In this document: positions 36,065-44,860 of the stretch, piece by piece
How positions within the stretch are numbered: position 1 is the stretch's first letter
Layout of the letters: each line of letters starts with the position of its first letter
NCBI RefSeq assembly: GCF_008710285.1
Contig: NZ_VYQF01000001.1
Span: 1,559,501-1,623,500 of the forward strand
Length of the DNA: 64,000 bases
Direction: 5' to 3'
Origin: Ginsengibacter hankyongi
Lineage (GTDB): Bacteria; Bacteroidota; Bacteroidia; Chitinophagales; Chitinophagaceae
Notes under the pieces: generated by a model
Database searches by the model: none
What the model was told of the DNA's origin: nothing
Seen by the model: only the letters and a program-made list of their open reading frames with translations
Program-made: the position numbers and the translations under genes

Positions 36065-36589
36065 TTAACAAATGTCTGTGGTTTCAGGCAGGGAAAGTGT
36101 ATAAACTTTTACGGGTTGCCCGTCTATAATTTCATCCCTGGTAAATTTCATCCCAATTTTTTCCAGCACTTTTATAGAAGCAATGTTCTCAACATGAGCC
36201 ATGCCGGTTATTACTTTAATCTTCAAATCTCTTAAGCCGTAAATGAGTGTGTATTGTGCTGCTTCTGTTGCATAACCCTTTCCCCATGCGGTTTTCAATA
36301 AGCGGTATCCAAGGTCAATTATACCTGTTTCCTTAATATATTTTAAACCGCACCAGCCAATAAATTCATAATCGGCTTTAGTATGTATTGCCCATCTTCC
36401 CAGGTTTAACTTGTATTGAGGCAATATAAAGTCTGTGAGAATTTTTTTTGCCTGCTCCTCATTTTCAAGAACAGGTTCATGAACATATTTTACTATTTCC
36501 GGGTCGCTGTTTAATTTATAAATAAGCTTTGCATCTGCTTCAGTAAAGCGCCTGAGGAATAAACGTGGGGTTTCAAAAATTACATGCAT
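36065..36589 (-). CDS. GNAT-family N-acetyltransferase (RimJ/RimL-like)
   Basis: A 174-residue protein with the acetyltransferase-3 pattern: an ETPRLFLRRFTEADAKLIY start, GWCGLKYIKETG, the LGYRLLKTAWGKGYATEA acetyl-CoA loop (R/QxxGxG/A type, residues ~92-110), and SIKVLEKIGMKFTRDE at the end. The closest relatives acetylate ribosomal-protein N-termini or small amines; the substrate is not determined. It lies 22 bases downstream of alaS and probably shares its transcript. Confidence 0.9.
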   Translation of the reverse strand: MHVIFETPRLFLRRFTEADAKLIYKLNSDPEIVKYVHEPVLENEEQAKKILTDFILPQYKLNLGRWAIHTKADYEFIGWCGLKYIKETGIIDLGYRLLKTAWGKGYATEAAQYTLIYGLRDLKIKVITGMAHVENIASIKVLEKIGMKFTRDEIIDGQPVKVYTLSLPETTDIC

Positions 36590-36611
36590 GTATAAGCAAG
36601 CTTTGTAAAAA

Positions 36612-39317
36612 TTAAAGAAGGCTTTTTACTTTTTCAATTACATCATTAAGCTTCGATGCGTCTTGTCCGCCGGCAGTAGCAAGCGTTTTCTGGCCGCCGC
36701 CGCCACCTTTAATTAATGGAGCAATATATTCTTTAATAATTTTTGGCGCTTCAAGATTTTTAGAAGCAGCTACAGTATCATCGAGCATTACCGCAACATT
36801 TGGTTTGCCATCAATGACTGCAGCCAAAACAATTACATAATTTTTTAATTCAGTTTTTAAAGAGAAACAAATCTTTTTTAAAGCATCAGCATTAGGAACA
36901 TCAACCAACTGCCCGATAAAATTTATATCCTTAATCTTTTCAACCTTTTGTAACAAATCATTTTTTATTGAAGACAATTGTTTTGCTTCCAGCTTTTCCA
37001 ATTGTTTTTTTAATTCATTATTTTCTGTGATAAAATTTTCAACTGCTTTATTAATATCTTTTGGGTTTTTAAGGCTTTCACGAATGTGATGCATTGCCGT
37101 AAATTCCTTTTGAATATAATCTTCTGCTGCTTTGCCGCTTAAAGCTTCTATCCTGCGGATACCAGCGCCAACAGCAGTTTCAGCAATAATTTTAAAGAAA
37201 CCTAACTCACCGGTGTTGCCAACGTGAGTACCACCGCAAAGTTCGATTGAATAATCAGCATCCATTTTTACAACGCGAACAGTATCGCCATATTTCTCGC
37301 CAAATAAAGCCATGGCGCCGGTTTTTAATGCTTCCTGTTTTGGCATCTGCTGTACAATAACGGGGACGTTTAAACGAACTTTTTCATTAACGAGTGATTC
37401 AACTTTTCGTATTTCTTCATCCGTAACTTTTGCAAAATGAGAAAAATCAAAACGTAAATATTCATGATTAACCAAACTTCCTTTTTGTGCAACATGATTG
37501 CCTAACACTTTACGTAAAGCTGCATGCATTAAATGTGTAGCACTGTGGTGAACGGCAGTTTTCTTTCTTTTATCGACATCAATTTTTGCTATAACTTTTG
37601 TGTCAATATTTGCCGGGAGCTCATTTGTAAAGTGAATGATGAGATCATTTTCTTTCTTTGTATTTACAACCGGAATTTTTTCATCATCAAAAATTAATAC
37701 ACCTGTATCGCCCACCTGGCCGCCACTTTCAGCATAGAAGGGAGTTTTATCCAAAACAATTTGATACAATTCTTTTCCCTGTGATTTTGTTTTGCGGTAT
37801 TTTAAAACTTTGCCTTTTGTTTCATAAGTATCATAGCCAACAAATTTTGATCCTTCGGCATTGCTTAGGATTATCCAATCTTCTGTATCAACAACAGATG
37901 CGGCACGGGAACGGGTTTTTTGTTGAAGCATTTCTGTATTAAAACCCACTTCATCAACTGAAAATCCGATACCGCCAAACTTTGTTTCTGAAGCAATTAG
38001 TTTTGTTAGATCAAGAGGAAATCCATATGTGTCGAATAGTTCAAATAATAATTTTCCATCGAGGATAATATTGTAGGAGCTACTTTTTTCTATTATGCCT
38101 TGTTCAATTTTTACAATCAAAGAATCTCTTTCTTTTTTGAATTGTTCATCAAGCCTTTTAAGACCTTTGTCTAACGTTCTCAAAAAAGCATCTTCTTCTT
38201 CTTTAATTACTCGTGCAACAAAATCTTGCTGCTTGAAAAGTTCCGGAAACACATTTTTAAATTCTTTCGCTATCACCGGGACCAATTGATACAAAAGTGG
38301 TTCCCTATAGTAAAAAAACGAATAATAATAACGAACTGCTCTTCTCAAAATTCTTCTAATTACATAACCGGCACCTATATTGCTTGGCAACTGCCCATCT
38401 GCGATGGTAAAGCTAATAGCACGTATATGATCTGCAATAACTCGAAACGCGATCCCTTCCTGCAAATAAGACTGGTAAGGTTTGTTAGTAATATGTTCAA
38501 TTGCTTCAATCGTTCCCGAGAAAATATCCGTATCGTAATTGCTTTGTTTATTTTGTATAACTCTTACCAATCTTTCAAAACCCATTCCGGTATCTACGTG
38601 CTTTGCGGGTAATGGTTCAAGGCTTCCGTCTTTCCTGCGGTTGTATTGAATGAACACCACATTCCAAATTTCTATTACCTGCGGGTGGTCATTATTTACT
38701 AAAGATTTTCCGTCTGTTTTTTTTCTCTCTTCATCCGTTCTTGAATCAATATGAATTTCTGTACATGGCCCGCAAGGCCCGCTATCGCCCATCTCCCAGA
38801 AATTATCTTTTTTCTTTCCCATGATGATCCGGTCTTCAGCTATCCACTTTTTCCAAAAAGAAATGGCTTCTTCATCTTTTGGTAAACCCTCTTTTGCATC
38901 ACCCTCAAACACGGTAACGTATAAACGCTGTTTATCAATTTTATAAACCTCAGTAAGTAATTCCCAGGCCCATGCAATCGCTTCTTCTTTAAAATACGGT
39001 GCAGGATTTTCGGTTGAATTTCCAAAGCTCCAGTTGCCCAGCATTTCAAACATAGTGTGGTGATAGGTATCCACACCTACTTCTTCCAGGTCGTTATGTT
39101 TACCGCTGACGCGTAAACATTTTTGCGTATCAGCAACCCTTGTGTAAGAAGGTTTTTTATTTCCCAGGAAATAATCTTTGAATTGATTCATTCCTGCATT
39201 GGTAAATAATAAGGTAGGATCGTCTTTTATAACAATGGGAGCAGAAGGGACAATTGTATGTCCTTTCGATTTAAAAAAATCAAAAAAATGTTGTCGTATT
39301 TCTGCGCTCTGCATCAT
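36612..39317 (-). CDS. alaS: Alanyl-tRNA synthetase
   Basis: A 901-residue protein, slightly longer than the E. coli enzyme. It opens SAEIRQHFFDFFKSKGH, then NAGMNQFKDYFLG and the class II motifs of the catalytic core (about 1-250). The editing domain has the zinc motif HHSATHLMHAAL and CGGTH. The C-terminal C-Ala domain ends with GGGGGQKTLATAGG. It charges tRNA-Ala. Two adjacent Met codons can serve as start. Its promoter may be the minus-strand TACCTTTG box at 39390-39397. Confidence 0.97.
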   Translation of the reverse strand: MMQSAEIRQHFFDFFKSKGHTIVPSAPIVIKDDPTLLFTNAGMNQFKDYFLGNKKPSYTRVADTQKCLRVSGKHNDLEEVGVDTYHHTMFEMLGNWSFGNSTENPAPYFKEEAIAWAWELLTEVYKIDKQRLYVTVFEGDAKEGLPKDEEAISFWKKWIAEDRIIMGKKKDNFWEMGDSGPCGPCTEIHIDSRTDEERKKTDGKSLVNNDHPQVIEIWNVVFIQYNRRKDGSLEPLPAKHVDTGMGFERLVRVIQNKQSNYDTDIFSGTIEAIEHITNKPYQSYLQEGIAFRVIADHIRAISFTIADGQLPSNIGAGYVIRRILRRAVRYYYSFFYYREPLLYQLVPVIAKEFKNVFPELFKQQDFVARVIKEEEDAFLRTLDKGLKRLDEQFKKERDSLIVKIEQGIIEKSSSYNIILDGKLLFELFDTYGFPLDLTKLIASETKFGGIGFSVDEVGFNTEMLQQKTRSRAASVVDTEDWIILSNAEGSKFVGYDTYETKGKVLKYRKTKSQGKELYQIVLDKTPFYAESGGQVGDTGVLIFDDEKIPVVNTKKENDLIIHFTNELPANIDTKVIAKIDVDKRKKTAVHHSATHLMHAALRKVLGNHVAQKGSLVNHEYLRFDFSHFAKVTDEEIRKVESLVNEKVRLNVPVIVQQMPKQEALKTGAMALFGEKYGDTVRVVKMDADYSIELCGGTHVGNTGELGFFKIIAETAVGAGIRRIEALSGKAAEDYIQKEFTAMHHIRESLKNPKDINKAVENFITENNELKKQLEKLEAKQLSSIKNDLLQKVEKIKDINFIGQLVDVPNADALKKICFSLKTELKNYVIVLAAVIDGKPNVAVMLDDTVAASKNLEAPKIIKEYIAPLIKGGGGGQKTLATAGGQDASKLNDVIEKVKSLL

Positions 39318-39359
39318 GCTCTCGTGAATTTTAAGATTAATTTGTAGGTATTATGAACT

Positions 39360-39367
39360 TACCTTTG
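39360..39367 (+). promoter_or_regulatory. -7 box (TACCTTTG) of the M23 peptidase gene
   Basis: TACCTTTG on the plus strand predicts a transcript start near 39373 and a leader of about 90 bases before ATG 39463. It is the mirror image of the minus-strand box at 39390-39397. Confidence 0.5.
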
Positions 39368-39389
39368 CGTGTTATAAAATTTAAGATGG

Positions 39390-39397
39390 CAAAGGTA
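39390..39397 (-). promoter_or_regulatory. -7 box (TACCTTTG) of the alaS gene
   Basis: On the minus strand TACCTTTG predicts a start near 39384 and a leader of about 67 bases before alaS. With the plus-strand box at 39360-39367 it forms an inverted repeat (TACCTTTGC/GCAAAGGTA), so the two transcripts would overlap at their 5' ends. Confidence 0.5.
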
Positions 39398-39462
39398 TTT
39401 CGTTTGTGCCATTAGATAAAACATTGATTGCAGTAAATATATTTTCCTGTTTTTAATAAGAG

Positions 39463-40437
39463 ATGAAAAAAATTAAGTACTACTATAATACAAATACATT
39501 ACGCTACGAAAAACTCGTGACTCCTTTGCGGGTAAAGTTGCTACGTTTTTTTGGCTTTATTGCAGCGGCAATAGTTACTGCTTTTATTCTTGTTGTACTT
39601 GCATTCCGTTTTATTCCTTCGCCACAAGCTAAGCTTGCCGAATGGAAATATGAAAAGCTGGAAAAAAAATTTGAGGTGCTCGCATCGCAGGCACAAACGC
39701 TGCAACAGCAAATGGCATCGCTTGAAAAAAGAGATAACCAGGTGTACAGGTCAATCTTTGAGGCTAATCCGTTACCCGATAGCGCCCGTGCAAAACTAAC
39801 TGAGCAAAATAATGAAATTCAAAAAATAGAAGCGATAAATGACGAGCAGTTGGGAAGTGAATTAGCAAAAACGCTTAATAATATCAGCGCAAGGGTTAAT
39901 TACCAGTTTGCAAGTTATAATGAGATAGAAAATCTTATCAAAAATCAGGGACAAAAACTGGCTTCTATTCCTGCAATTCAACCGGTAAGCAACCGCGATT
40001 TAGATAGAATAGCATCGGGGTTTGGCATGAGAATTGACCCTGTATACGGAACTCCAAAAATGCATAAAGGGCTTGATTTTACTGCTCCACAGGGCACACC
40101 TGTTTACGCCACCGGTAATGGAACGGTGAAAGTTGCAGGGCAAACGGGGGATGGTTTTGGTAATCATGTGGTAATAAATCATGGTTACGGTTATGAAACT
40201 TTATACGGGCACATGTATAAAGTGAAAGTAAAAGTTGGAGAAAAAGTAGAAAGAGGCGAAGTGATAGGATGGGTAGGAAGTACAGGAAAAAGTACCGGTC
40301 CGCATTGCCATTATGAAGTTCACATAAACAGGCAGGAGGTTGACCCGGTTTATTTTTTTTATAACGATCTTACACCAGAGCAATTTGACCGAATATTAAA
40401 AATAGCTTCTACAGGAAGTGCAAAAAGTCTTGACTAA
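39463..40437 (+). CDS. M23-family peptidoglycan endopeptidase
   Basis: A 324-residue protein. One N-terminal membrane helix (about residues 28-50) is followed by a coiled-coil region (about 60-170, LEKKFEVLASQAQTLQQQM). The M23 domain starts with IASGFGMRIDPVYGTPKMHKGLDF, carrying the zinc ligands His and Asp (HxxxD). HGYGYETLYGHM and HCHYEVH complete the zinc site, so the enzyme appears active. It cleaves peptide cross-links in peptidoglycan. Its stop overlaps the next ATG by one base. Confidence 0.93.
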   Translation: MKKIKYYYNTNTLRYEKLVTPLRVKLLRFFGFIAAAIVTAFILVVLAFRFIPSPQAKLAEWKYEKLEKKFEVLASQAQTLQQQMASLEKRDNQVYRSIFEANPLPDSARAKLTEQNNEIQKIEAINDEQLGSELAKTLNNISARVNYQFASYNEIENLIKNQGQKLASIPAIQPVSNRDLDRIASGFGMRIDPVYGTPKMHKGLDFTAPQGTPVYATGNGTVKVAGQTGDGFGNHVVINHGYGYETLYGHMYKVKVKVGEKVERGEVIGWVGSTGKSTGPHCHYEVHINRQEVDPVYFFYNDLTPEQFDRILKIASTGSAKSLD

Positions 40438-40925
40438 TGGCGCTGTCACAAATAACATTTGAATTTGAAAACGGTTCTCAAAAAAAGGAGGAGGAGAATA
40501 AAAATATTGTGCCACAAACTTTAGTTCCGCAAAAGTCAAAGAGAGGCAGAAAAAGTTTAAAAGACATGGGCATTGATGCTGATCTTATAGAAATTCCTGA
40601 AGATGAAATTCTTTTTAAAAAGCAATATTATTCTATTGGAGACGTAGCCGCAATGTTTAAAGAAAATACTTCTTTAATAAGATATTGGGAAAATGAATTT
40701 TCTATTTTAAAGCCAAAGAAAAATAAAAAAGGCGACCGCTTTTTCAGGCCGGAAGATGTAAAAAATCTTAAAATGATTTATCATTTGCTTCGCGAAAGAA
40801 AATATACCATTAACGGAGCTAAAGAATTTTTAAAAAATAATAAAGCAGCCGGTGAGAAGCATGAAATGATTGGATCGTTACAAAAAATAAAATCTTTTTT
40901 ACTGGAACTGAAAAACAATTTATAA
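40437..40925 (+). CDS. MerR-family transcriptional regulator
   Basis: A 162-residue protein. The first ~60 residues are charged and likely disordered. The MerR winged helix spans about residues 63-130, with YSIGDVAAMFKENTSLIRYWENEF and FRPEDVKNLKMIYHLLRERKYTINGAKE. No metal-binding or effector domain follows, so it may act as a constitutive or multi-partner regulator. It is translationally coupled (TAATG) to the M23 peptidase gene. Confidence 0.9.
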   Translation: MALSQITFEFENGSQKKEEENKNIVPQTLVPQKSKRGRKSLKDMGIDADLIEIPEDEILFKKQYYSIGDVAAMFKENTSLIRYWENEFSILKPKKNKKGDRFFRPEDVKNLKMIYHLLRERKYTINGAKEFLKNNKAAGEKHEMIGSLQKIKSFLLELKNNL

Positions 40926-40930
40926 AGCTA

Positions 40931-41467
40931 ATGAGGAACTTACTGCTAACTTTTATTATTGTAGTTGCTTTAAATTTTGTCCATGGGGTTAAGGCTCAGG
41001 CACAACAACAGTATGTTGTACTTGCAGATTCGTCAGGAGATAATGCGAAAATGCTAAGGGGTATCATTGGTAAAAATGATTTAACCGGTGATACTGCATT
41101 TAACAAGTGGTACACAGAAAGCCAAAGAATTTATCCCCGCCCTGATACAGCGTTAGTGAATGCATTTAGAAATAATAAAGACAAAATATATTTTCTTTTT
41201 TTCGGTGGCACCTGGTGCGAAGACACTCATTTTATTTTACCTAAATTTTATAAAGTGCAGGAAGCATCAGCGTTTCCGGATGATCACATAACGGTTTACG
41301 CCGTTGACAGGAAAAAAAATGTAAATGGAAACCTGGCCCATGCGATGAATATAACCAGAACACCCACCATTGTTGTTACGAAAGACGGCAAAGAAATAGG
41401 ACGATTAGTTGAATATGGAAAAACAGGCCATTGGGATACAGAACTAGCCGCGATAATTAATCAATAA
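40931..41467 (+). CDS. Secreted thioredoxin-fold protein with one active-site Cys
   Basis: A 178-residue protein with a signal peptide (about residues 1-24). The thioredoxin-like core contains FFGGTWCEDTHFILPKFYKV. The position of a redox CxxC holds only one cysteine, as the second is replaced by Thr (CEDT). A cis-Pro loop follows in NITRTPTIVVTKDGKEIGR. It is likely not a disulfide oxidoreductase of the usual two-Cys type. It is the third gene of an operon with the M23 peptidase and MerR genes. Confidence 0.88.
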   Translation: MRNLLLTFIIVVALNFVHGVKAQAQQQYVVLADSSGDNAKMLRGIIGKNDLTGDTAFNKWYTESQRIYPRPDTALVNAFRNNKDKIYFLFFGGTWCEDTHFILPKFYKVQEASAFPDDHITVYAVDRKKNVNGNLAHAMNITRTPTIVVTKDGKEIGRLVEYGKTGHWDTELAAIINQ

Positions 41468-41480
41468 ATGTTTTAAAAAT

Positions 41481-42569
41481 TTAGCTTACAATTTTTACCG
41501 AAGTTGGAGCGGCAGGTTTTATGTCGTGTTTTTCATGGAGCTTTCTAATATCTACATTTATATCCTGTCTCAACTGATTCAGATCATCAACCGGCAAAGC
41601 AAACTTTGTAAAATAAATTATTAAAATTATTGCATTGTCATTATTTATTTCCTGCAGATAGACAGAATACGAGTCAACTTTTTCTTTCTTCAATGAAAGA
41701 ATTTCTTTGATGCCTGTAATAACTTTTTCAAGCTCGTCCGAAGAGGTGTGCGGTGACAGATAAGTCCTGATTTCGTTTCTCACCAAATCCCGCATACTCC
41801 AGTTGTCAAGAATGCTATCTACCATTTGTTTATTGGGCACAGTAACCATCGATTTTTCAACAGTGCGTAAGCGTGTGCTTCTAAGCCCGATTCGCTCAAC
41901 CGTTCCTGAAAAATTATTCACTTTTACCAGGTCGCCGGCTTGAAAAGGTTTATCAAAAAAAATGATAAAAGAAGCAATAAGATTTTCGAGACTTTCCCTG
42001 GCCGAAAGTGCAAGAGCAGCGCCTACAATACTTAATCCCGTGAGCAGGTTTCCAATGTTTAACCCAAAAGAAACTTTAAGAACAAAAACAAAGCCGATAA
42101 TTATTATTACAACTCTTATTAAGTCTTTAAAGAAAAACAGGAGTTGATGTTCTCCTGGCGTAGTTCCAGTAAGTGATTTGCTTTTTATTAGCAAAACCAG
42201 AAAATCCATGAAGCGGATTATCAGTGATACGAAACTTATTATAATAATCGCGGAAGCAATGCCTTCAACAATATCCTGGCTGGTAACTTTGTGAATAGAA
42301 AACAGAAATGCCTGCGGAAAATTGAGGCGGTCGATTGCGGCAATGCTTATAAGAAGAAACAACAGTCTTTCAATTGGTGCAATAACGAGGCTGTCAAATC
42401 TTAGCTTATCTAATCTTCCCGCATTCTTTTGTTTCACTAATTTAAAAAGCAAAGAAGCAGCATACTTTGAAATTATTCTCTTTAATACAAATGCAATAAG
42501 TATAATGAGGCAAACAATTATGTAGCTGCGGAGTGAATTATCAAAATAAACCTGGTCAAGAAATTTCAT
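41481..42569 (-). CDS. MscS-family mechanosensitive ion channel
   Basis: A 362-residue membrane protein with about five transmembrane helices. The pore-lining helix is LLTGLSIVGAALALSARESLENLIASFIIFFDKPFQAGD, split here by position: the conserved pore stretch is near residues 176-200. The following beta domain carries DLVKVNNFSGTVERIGLRSTRLRT and VPNKQMVDSILDNWS. It releases solutes upon hypo-osmotic shock. It is transcribed towards the thioredoxin-like gene. Confidence 0.93.
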   Translation of the reverse strand: MKFLDQVYFDNSLRSYIIVCLIILIAFVLKRIISKYAASLLFKLVKQKNAGRLDKLRFDSLVIAPIERLLFLLISIAAIDRLNFPQAFLFSIHKVTSQDIVEGIASAIIIISFVSLIIRFMDFLVLLIKSKSLTGTTPGEHQLLFFFKDLIRVVIIIIGFVFVLKVSFGLNIGNLLTGLSIVGAALALSARESLENLIASFIIFFDKPFQAGDLVKVNNFSGTVERIGLRSTRLRTVEKSMVTVPNKQMVDSILDNWSMRDLVRNEIRTYLSPHTSSDELEKVITGIKEILSLKKEKVDSYSVYLQEINNDNAIILIIYFTKFALPVDDLNQLRQDINVDIRKLHEKHDIKPAAPTSVKIVS

Positions 42570-42595
42570 AATGCAATTTAAAACAAGTCCTCAAC

Positions 42596-43426
42596 CTATT
42601 GCAGGGAATAAATTCTGAGCTGCTGATTTTTGAGAACGTAAATCTTATGGTTGCTTACTTTTATTGAATTATTATTTTGCAGTTCCGGAGAAAGAATATA
42701 TTTTTTTGCATCAGGGAATGGCGGACTATAACGATACAGATTTTCTTCATCGAACCCATAAATTTGTTTGTCAATTACCGTTATATCTGTCCAATGCAAA
42801 AAAGGTAATTTACTTTTAAAGCTTCCGTAATAATCAAAAATGTATAAGCCTTTTTCGGGGTCGTATAAATAAACAAAGCCATTACTGTCAATAATTTTCT
42901 GAGGACTGGGAACTGAATCGAATAACAACCGGAAGTCGACTGTTTCAAAAAGTTTATTACCGCTGTCATCAAGCTTTTTTAATTTATTATCCTGTTCATC
43001 ATACAGCCAGATGTTATTATCGTAAGAAGTGGTTAATGCGTTTACCTGGAAAATATTTTGCTTACGAAGATTGATGCTGGACAGCACATTCAGGTATTTA
43101 TCAAGCAAAACAATTGTTGAATAATTTTTGTAAAATAGAATTGCTTTCCATGGATTTTGGGCTTCTACATAGCTAAGTTTTCCAAATTTGGTAACCTGGT
43201 TAAATACGCCAATTGAATCGCCTTGTTCATCGTATTTTTTCAGTTGGTTATCGGTATTAATAATATAAAGTTCTCCAAGATTATCAACGGTAAAAGAAGC
43301 AATCGGGTATTCGATTTTTTTTAAAAAGCGAAAAAGAGAATCATCCTGTGCGCTGGCTGTAATTGTGGTAAATGAAAATAAAGGGAGGATAAAAAAACGT
43401 AAATATTTTTGTAAGAAATAGTTCAT
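42596..43426 (-). CDS. Secreted beta-propeller-like protein of unknown function
   Basis: A 276-residue protein with a signal peptide (residues about 1-26, ITASAQ). The mature part has repeating segments of about 45 residues of the type VDNLGELYIINTDNQLKKYDEQG and DSNGFVYLYDPEKGLYIFDYYG. These look like NHL/6-bladed beta-propeller repeats. No enzymatic site is recognised. Its start codon overlaps the lpxH stop by 4 bases, so the two genes are co-translated. Confidence 0.8.
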   Translation of the reverse strand: MNYFLQKYLRFFILPLFSFTTITASAQDDSLFRFLKKIEYPIASFTVDNLGELYIINTDNQLKKYDEQGDSIGVFNQVTKFGKLSYVEAQNPWKAILFYKNYSTIVLLDKYLNVLSSINLRKQNIFQVNALTTSYDNNIWLYDEQDNKLKKLDDSGNKLFETVDFRLLFDSVPSPQKIIDSNGFVYLYDPEKGLYIFDYYGSFKSKLPFLHWTDITVIDKQIYGFDEENLYRYSPPFPDAKKYILSPELQNNNSIKVSNHKIYVLKNQQLRIYSLQ

Positions 43427-44178
43427 AATTTATGATATTTCAACTCAGTATTGTTTCCGTCGAACACAGCATAGCTGTTATATTTAATCCAATCGCCAAG
43501 ATTTATATACCTGCTTGTTTCGTTCAGTTTATAATCAAGCGCAAAATGCCGGTGGCCAAAAATAAAAAAATCATAATGCTTTTTTGTAAGCATTTCTTTA
43601 CAGAATATAATGAGCCATTCTTTATCTTCTCCTAAAAATTGCTCATCAGTTTTTCCGGTTGCTGCCCTGCTTTTGCGGCTCATGTAATCTGCAACTCCAA
43701 TGCCTGTAGCGGGGTGTAACGCACCGAAAAGTTTTTGTGATAATTTATTTCTAAAAATTTTTTTCATGAATTTATATCGGTGATCTCCGGGTCCAAGCCC
43801 ATCACCGTGCCCAACTAAAAATTTTTTTCCATTAAAATCAAATTCCTGTGGTTCATGAAAAACTTCTATGCCAAGCTCATCTTCAAAATATCCGTTCATC
43901 CACATGTCATGATTGCCAACAAAAAATTTAATAATGATGCCACTGTCTGTAAGTTCAGCCAGCTTCCCTAAAATTCTTACGAATCCTTTTGGAACTACTC
44001 TTTTATATTCATACCAAAAGTCGAACAGGTCGCCAAGAATGAATATGTGGGAAGCATCATTTTTTATTTCATCAAGGAATTGAACGATTCGCTTTTCTCT
44101 AATCAAACTACTTGCATGGTCGGGAGCACCCAGGTGAAAATCAGAAAGGAAATATATTTTTTTAAGCGAATCAGTCAT
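43423..44178 (-). CDS. lpxH: UDP-2,3-diacylglucosamine diphosphatase (LpxH)
   Basis: A 251-residue metallophosphoesterase. The five signature blocks are DFHLGAPDH, GDLFDFWYEY, GNHDMWMNG, HGDGLGPGDH and FGHRHFALDYK. These place two metal ions in a calcineurin-like site. It hydrolyses UDP-2,3-diacylglucosamine to lipid X in lipid A synthesis. LpxH function is inferred from length and motifs; LpxH2-like relatives remain possible. It is upstream of, and overlaps, the propeller-protein gene. Confidence 0.9.
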   Translation of the reverse strand: MTDSLKKIYFLSDFHLGAPDHASSLIREKRIVQFLDEIKNDASHIFILGDLFDFWYEYKRVVPKGFVRILGKLAELTDSGIIIKFFVGNHDMWMNGYFEDELGIEVFHEPQEFDFNGKKFLVGHGDGLGPGDHRYKFMKKIFRNKLSQKLFGALHPATGIGVADYMSRKSRAATGKTDEQFLGEDKEWLIIFCKEMLTKKHYDFFIFGHRHFALDYKLNETSRYINLGDWIKYNSYAVFDGNNTELKYHKL

Positions 44179-44202
44179 GCGAAAATTTGAATCTGCAAAT
44201 AT

Positions 44203-44847
44203 TTATTTTGCCTGCTCATCAATCAAAAATAGGTAAACTTCTTTAGGGCCATGAACACCAACAACAAGCGTTTTTTCAATATCAGCCGTGCGGCTCGGGC
44301 CTGCGGCAAAAGTTATAAAAGAAGGGAAAGAATTACCATACTTTGTTTTTAATAATTTAAGAGCATCCCGTGTATCGTAAACAAGCTGGTTAATGTACGC
44401 AATGCAAATGTGAACGGGGGCATACGCACTAACGGTACGGCCGCTTTGCTGTGCCGAAGTCATTACTATTGAACCGGTACGTGCGATAAGGTATTCGCAT
44501 GTTGTAATGGAAACATCGCAATCCGCCAATGTTGATTGGTTGAGTTTAGGAAGCTTCCCGTCATTAAGTATTTTTACCAAGCTATCTTCTTTGCAAAAAA
44601 TATTTGTCCATTTTTTTTCTGAAAGCAATTTTTGCAACTGATGCTTCATGTCAGCTTCGCTTACGCAAAAAGCAAACTTGCCCAACAGCTTTGTAAACTC
44701 TTCTGCAAACGTTATTTCAAGATCTTCCTTTTGTTGTGGAAAAACAGAAGTTGTTCCCTCGCTTTTTGGGAAAGGTAAAGGCACTGGGTTAGTCAGTGCC
44801 TCTCTTATTTTTTTTAAAATTTTTTCTTTAGAAGAAGAAACCCTCAT
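44203..44847 (-). CDS. LUD-domain protein (LutC/YkgG family)
   Basis: A 214-residue protein. The LUD fold is supported by ADCDVSITTCEYLIARTGSIVMT and the VHICIAYINQLV strand. The C-terminus has FITFAAGPSRTADIEKTLVVGVHGPKEVYLF, a signature of LutC-type subunits. LutC is part of the LutABC lactate oxidase, but LutA and LutB are not adjacent here, so the role is open. It lies 13 bases downstream of ftsH on the same strand. Confidence 0.92.
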   Translation of the reverse strand: MRVSSSKEKILKKIREALTNPVPLPFPKSEGTTSVFPQQKEDLEITFAEEFTKLLGKFAFCVSEADMKHQLQKLLSEKKWTNIFCKEDSLVKILNDGKLPKLNQSTLADCDVSITTCEYLIARTGSIVMTSAQQSGRTVSAYAPVHICIAYINQLVYDTRDALKLLKTKYGNSFPSFITFAAGPSRTADIEKTLVVGVHGPKEVYLFLIDEQAK

Positions 44848-44860
44848 CTCATTATCATTT

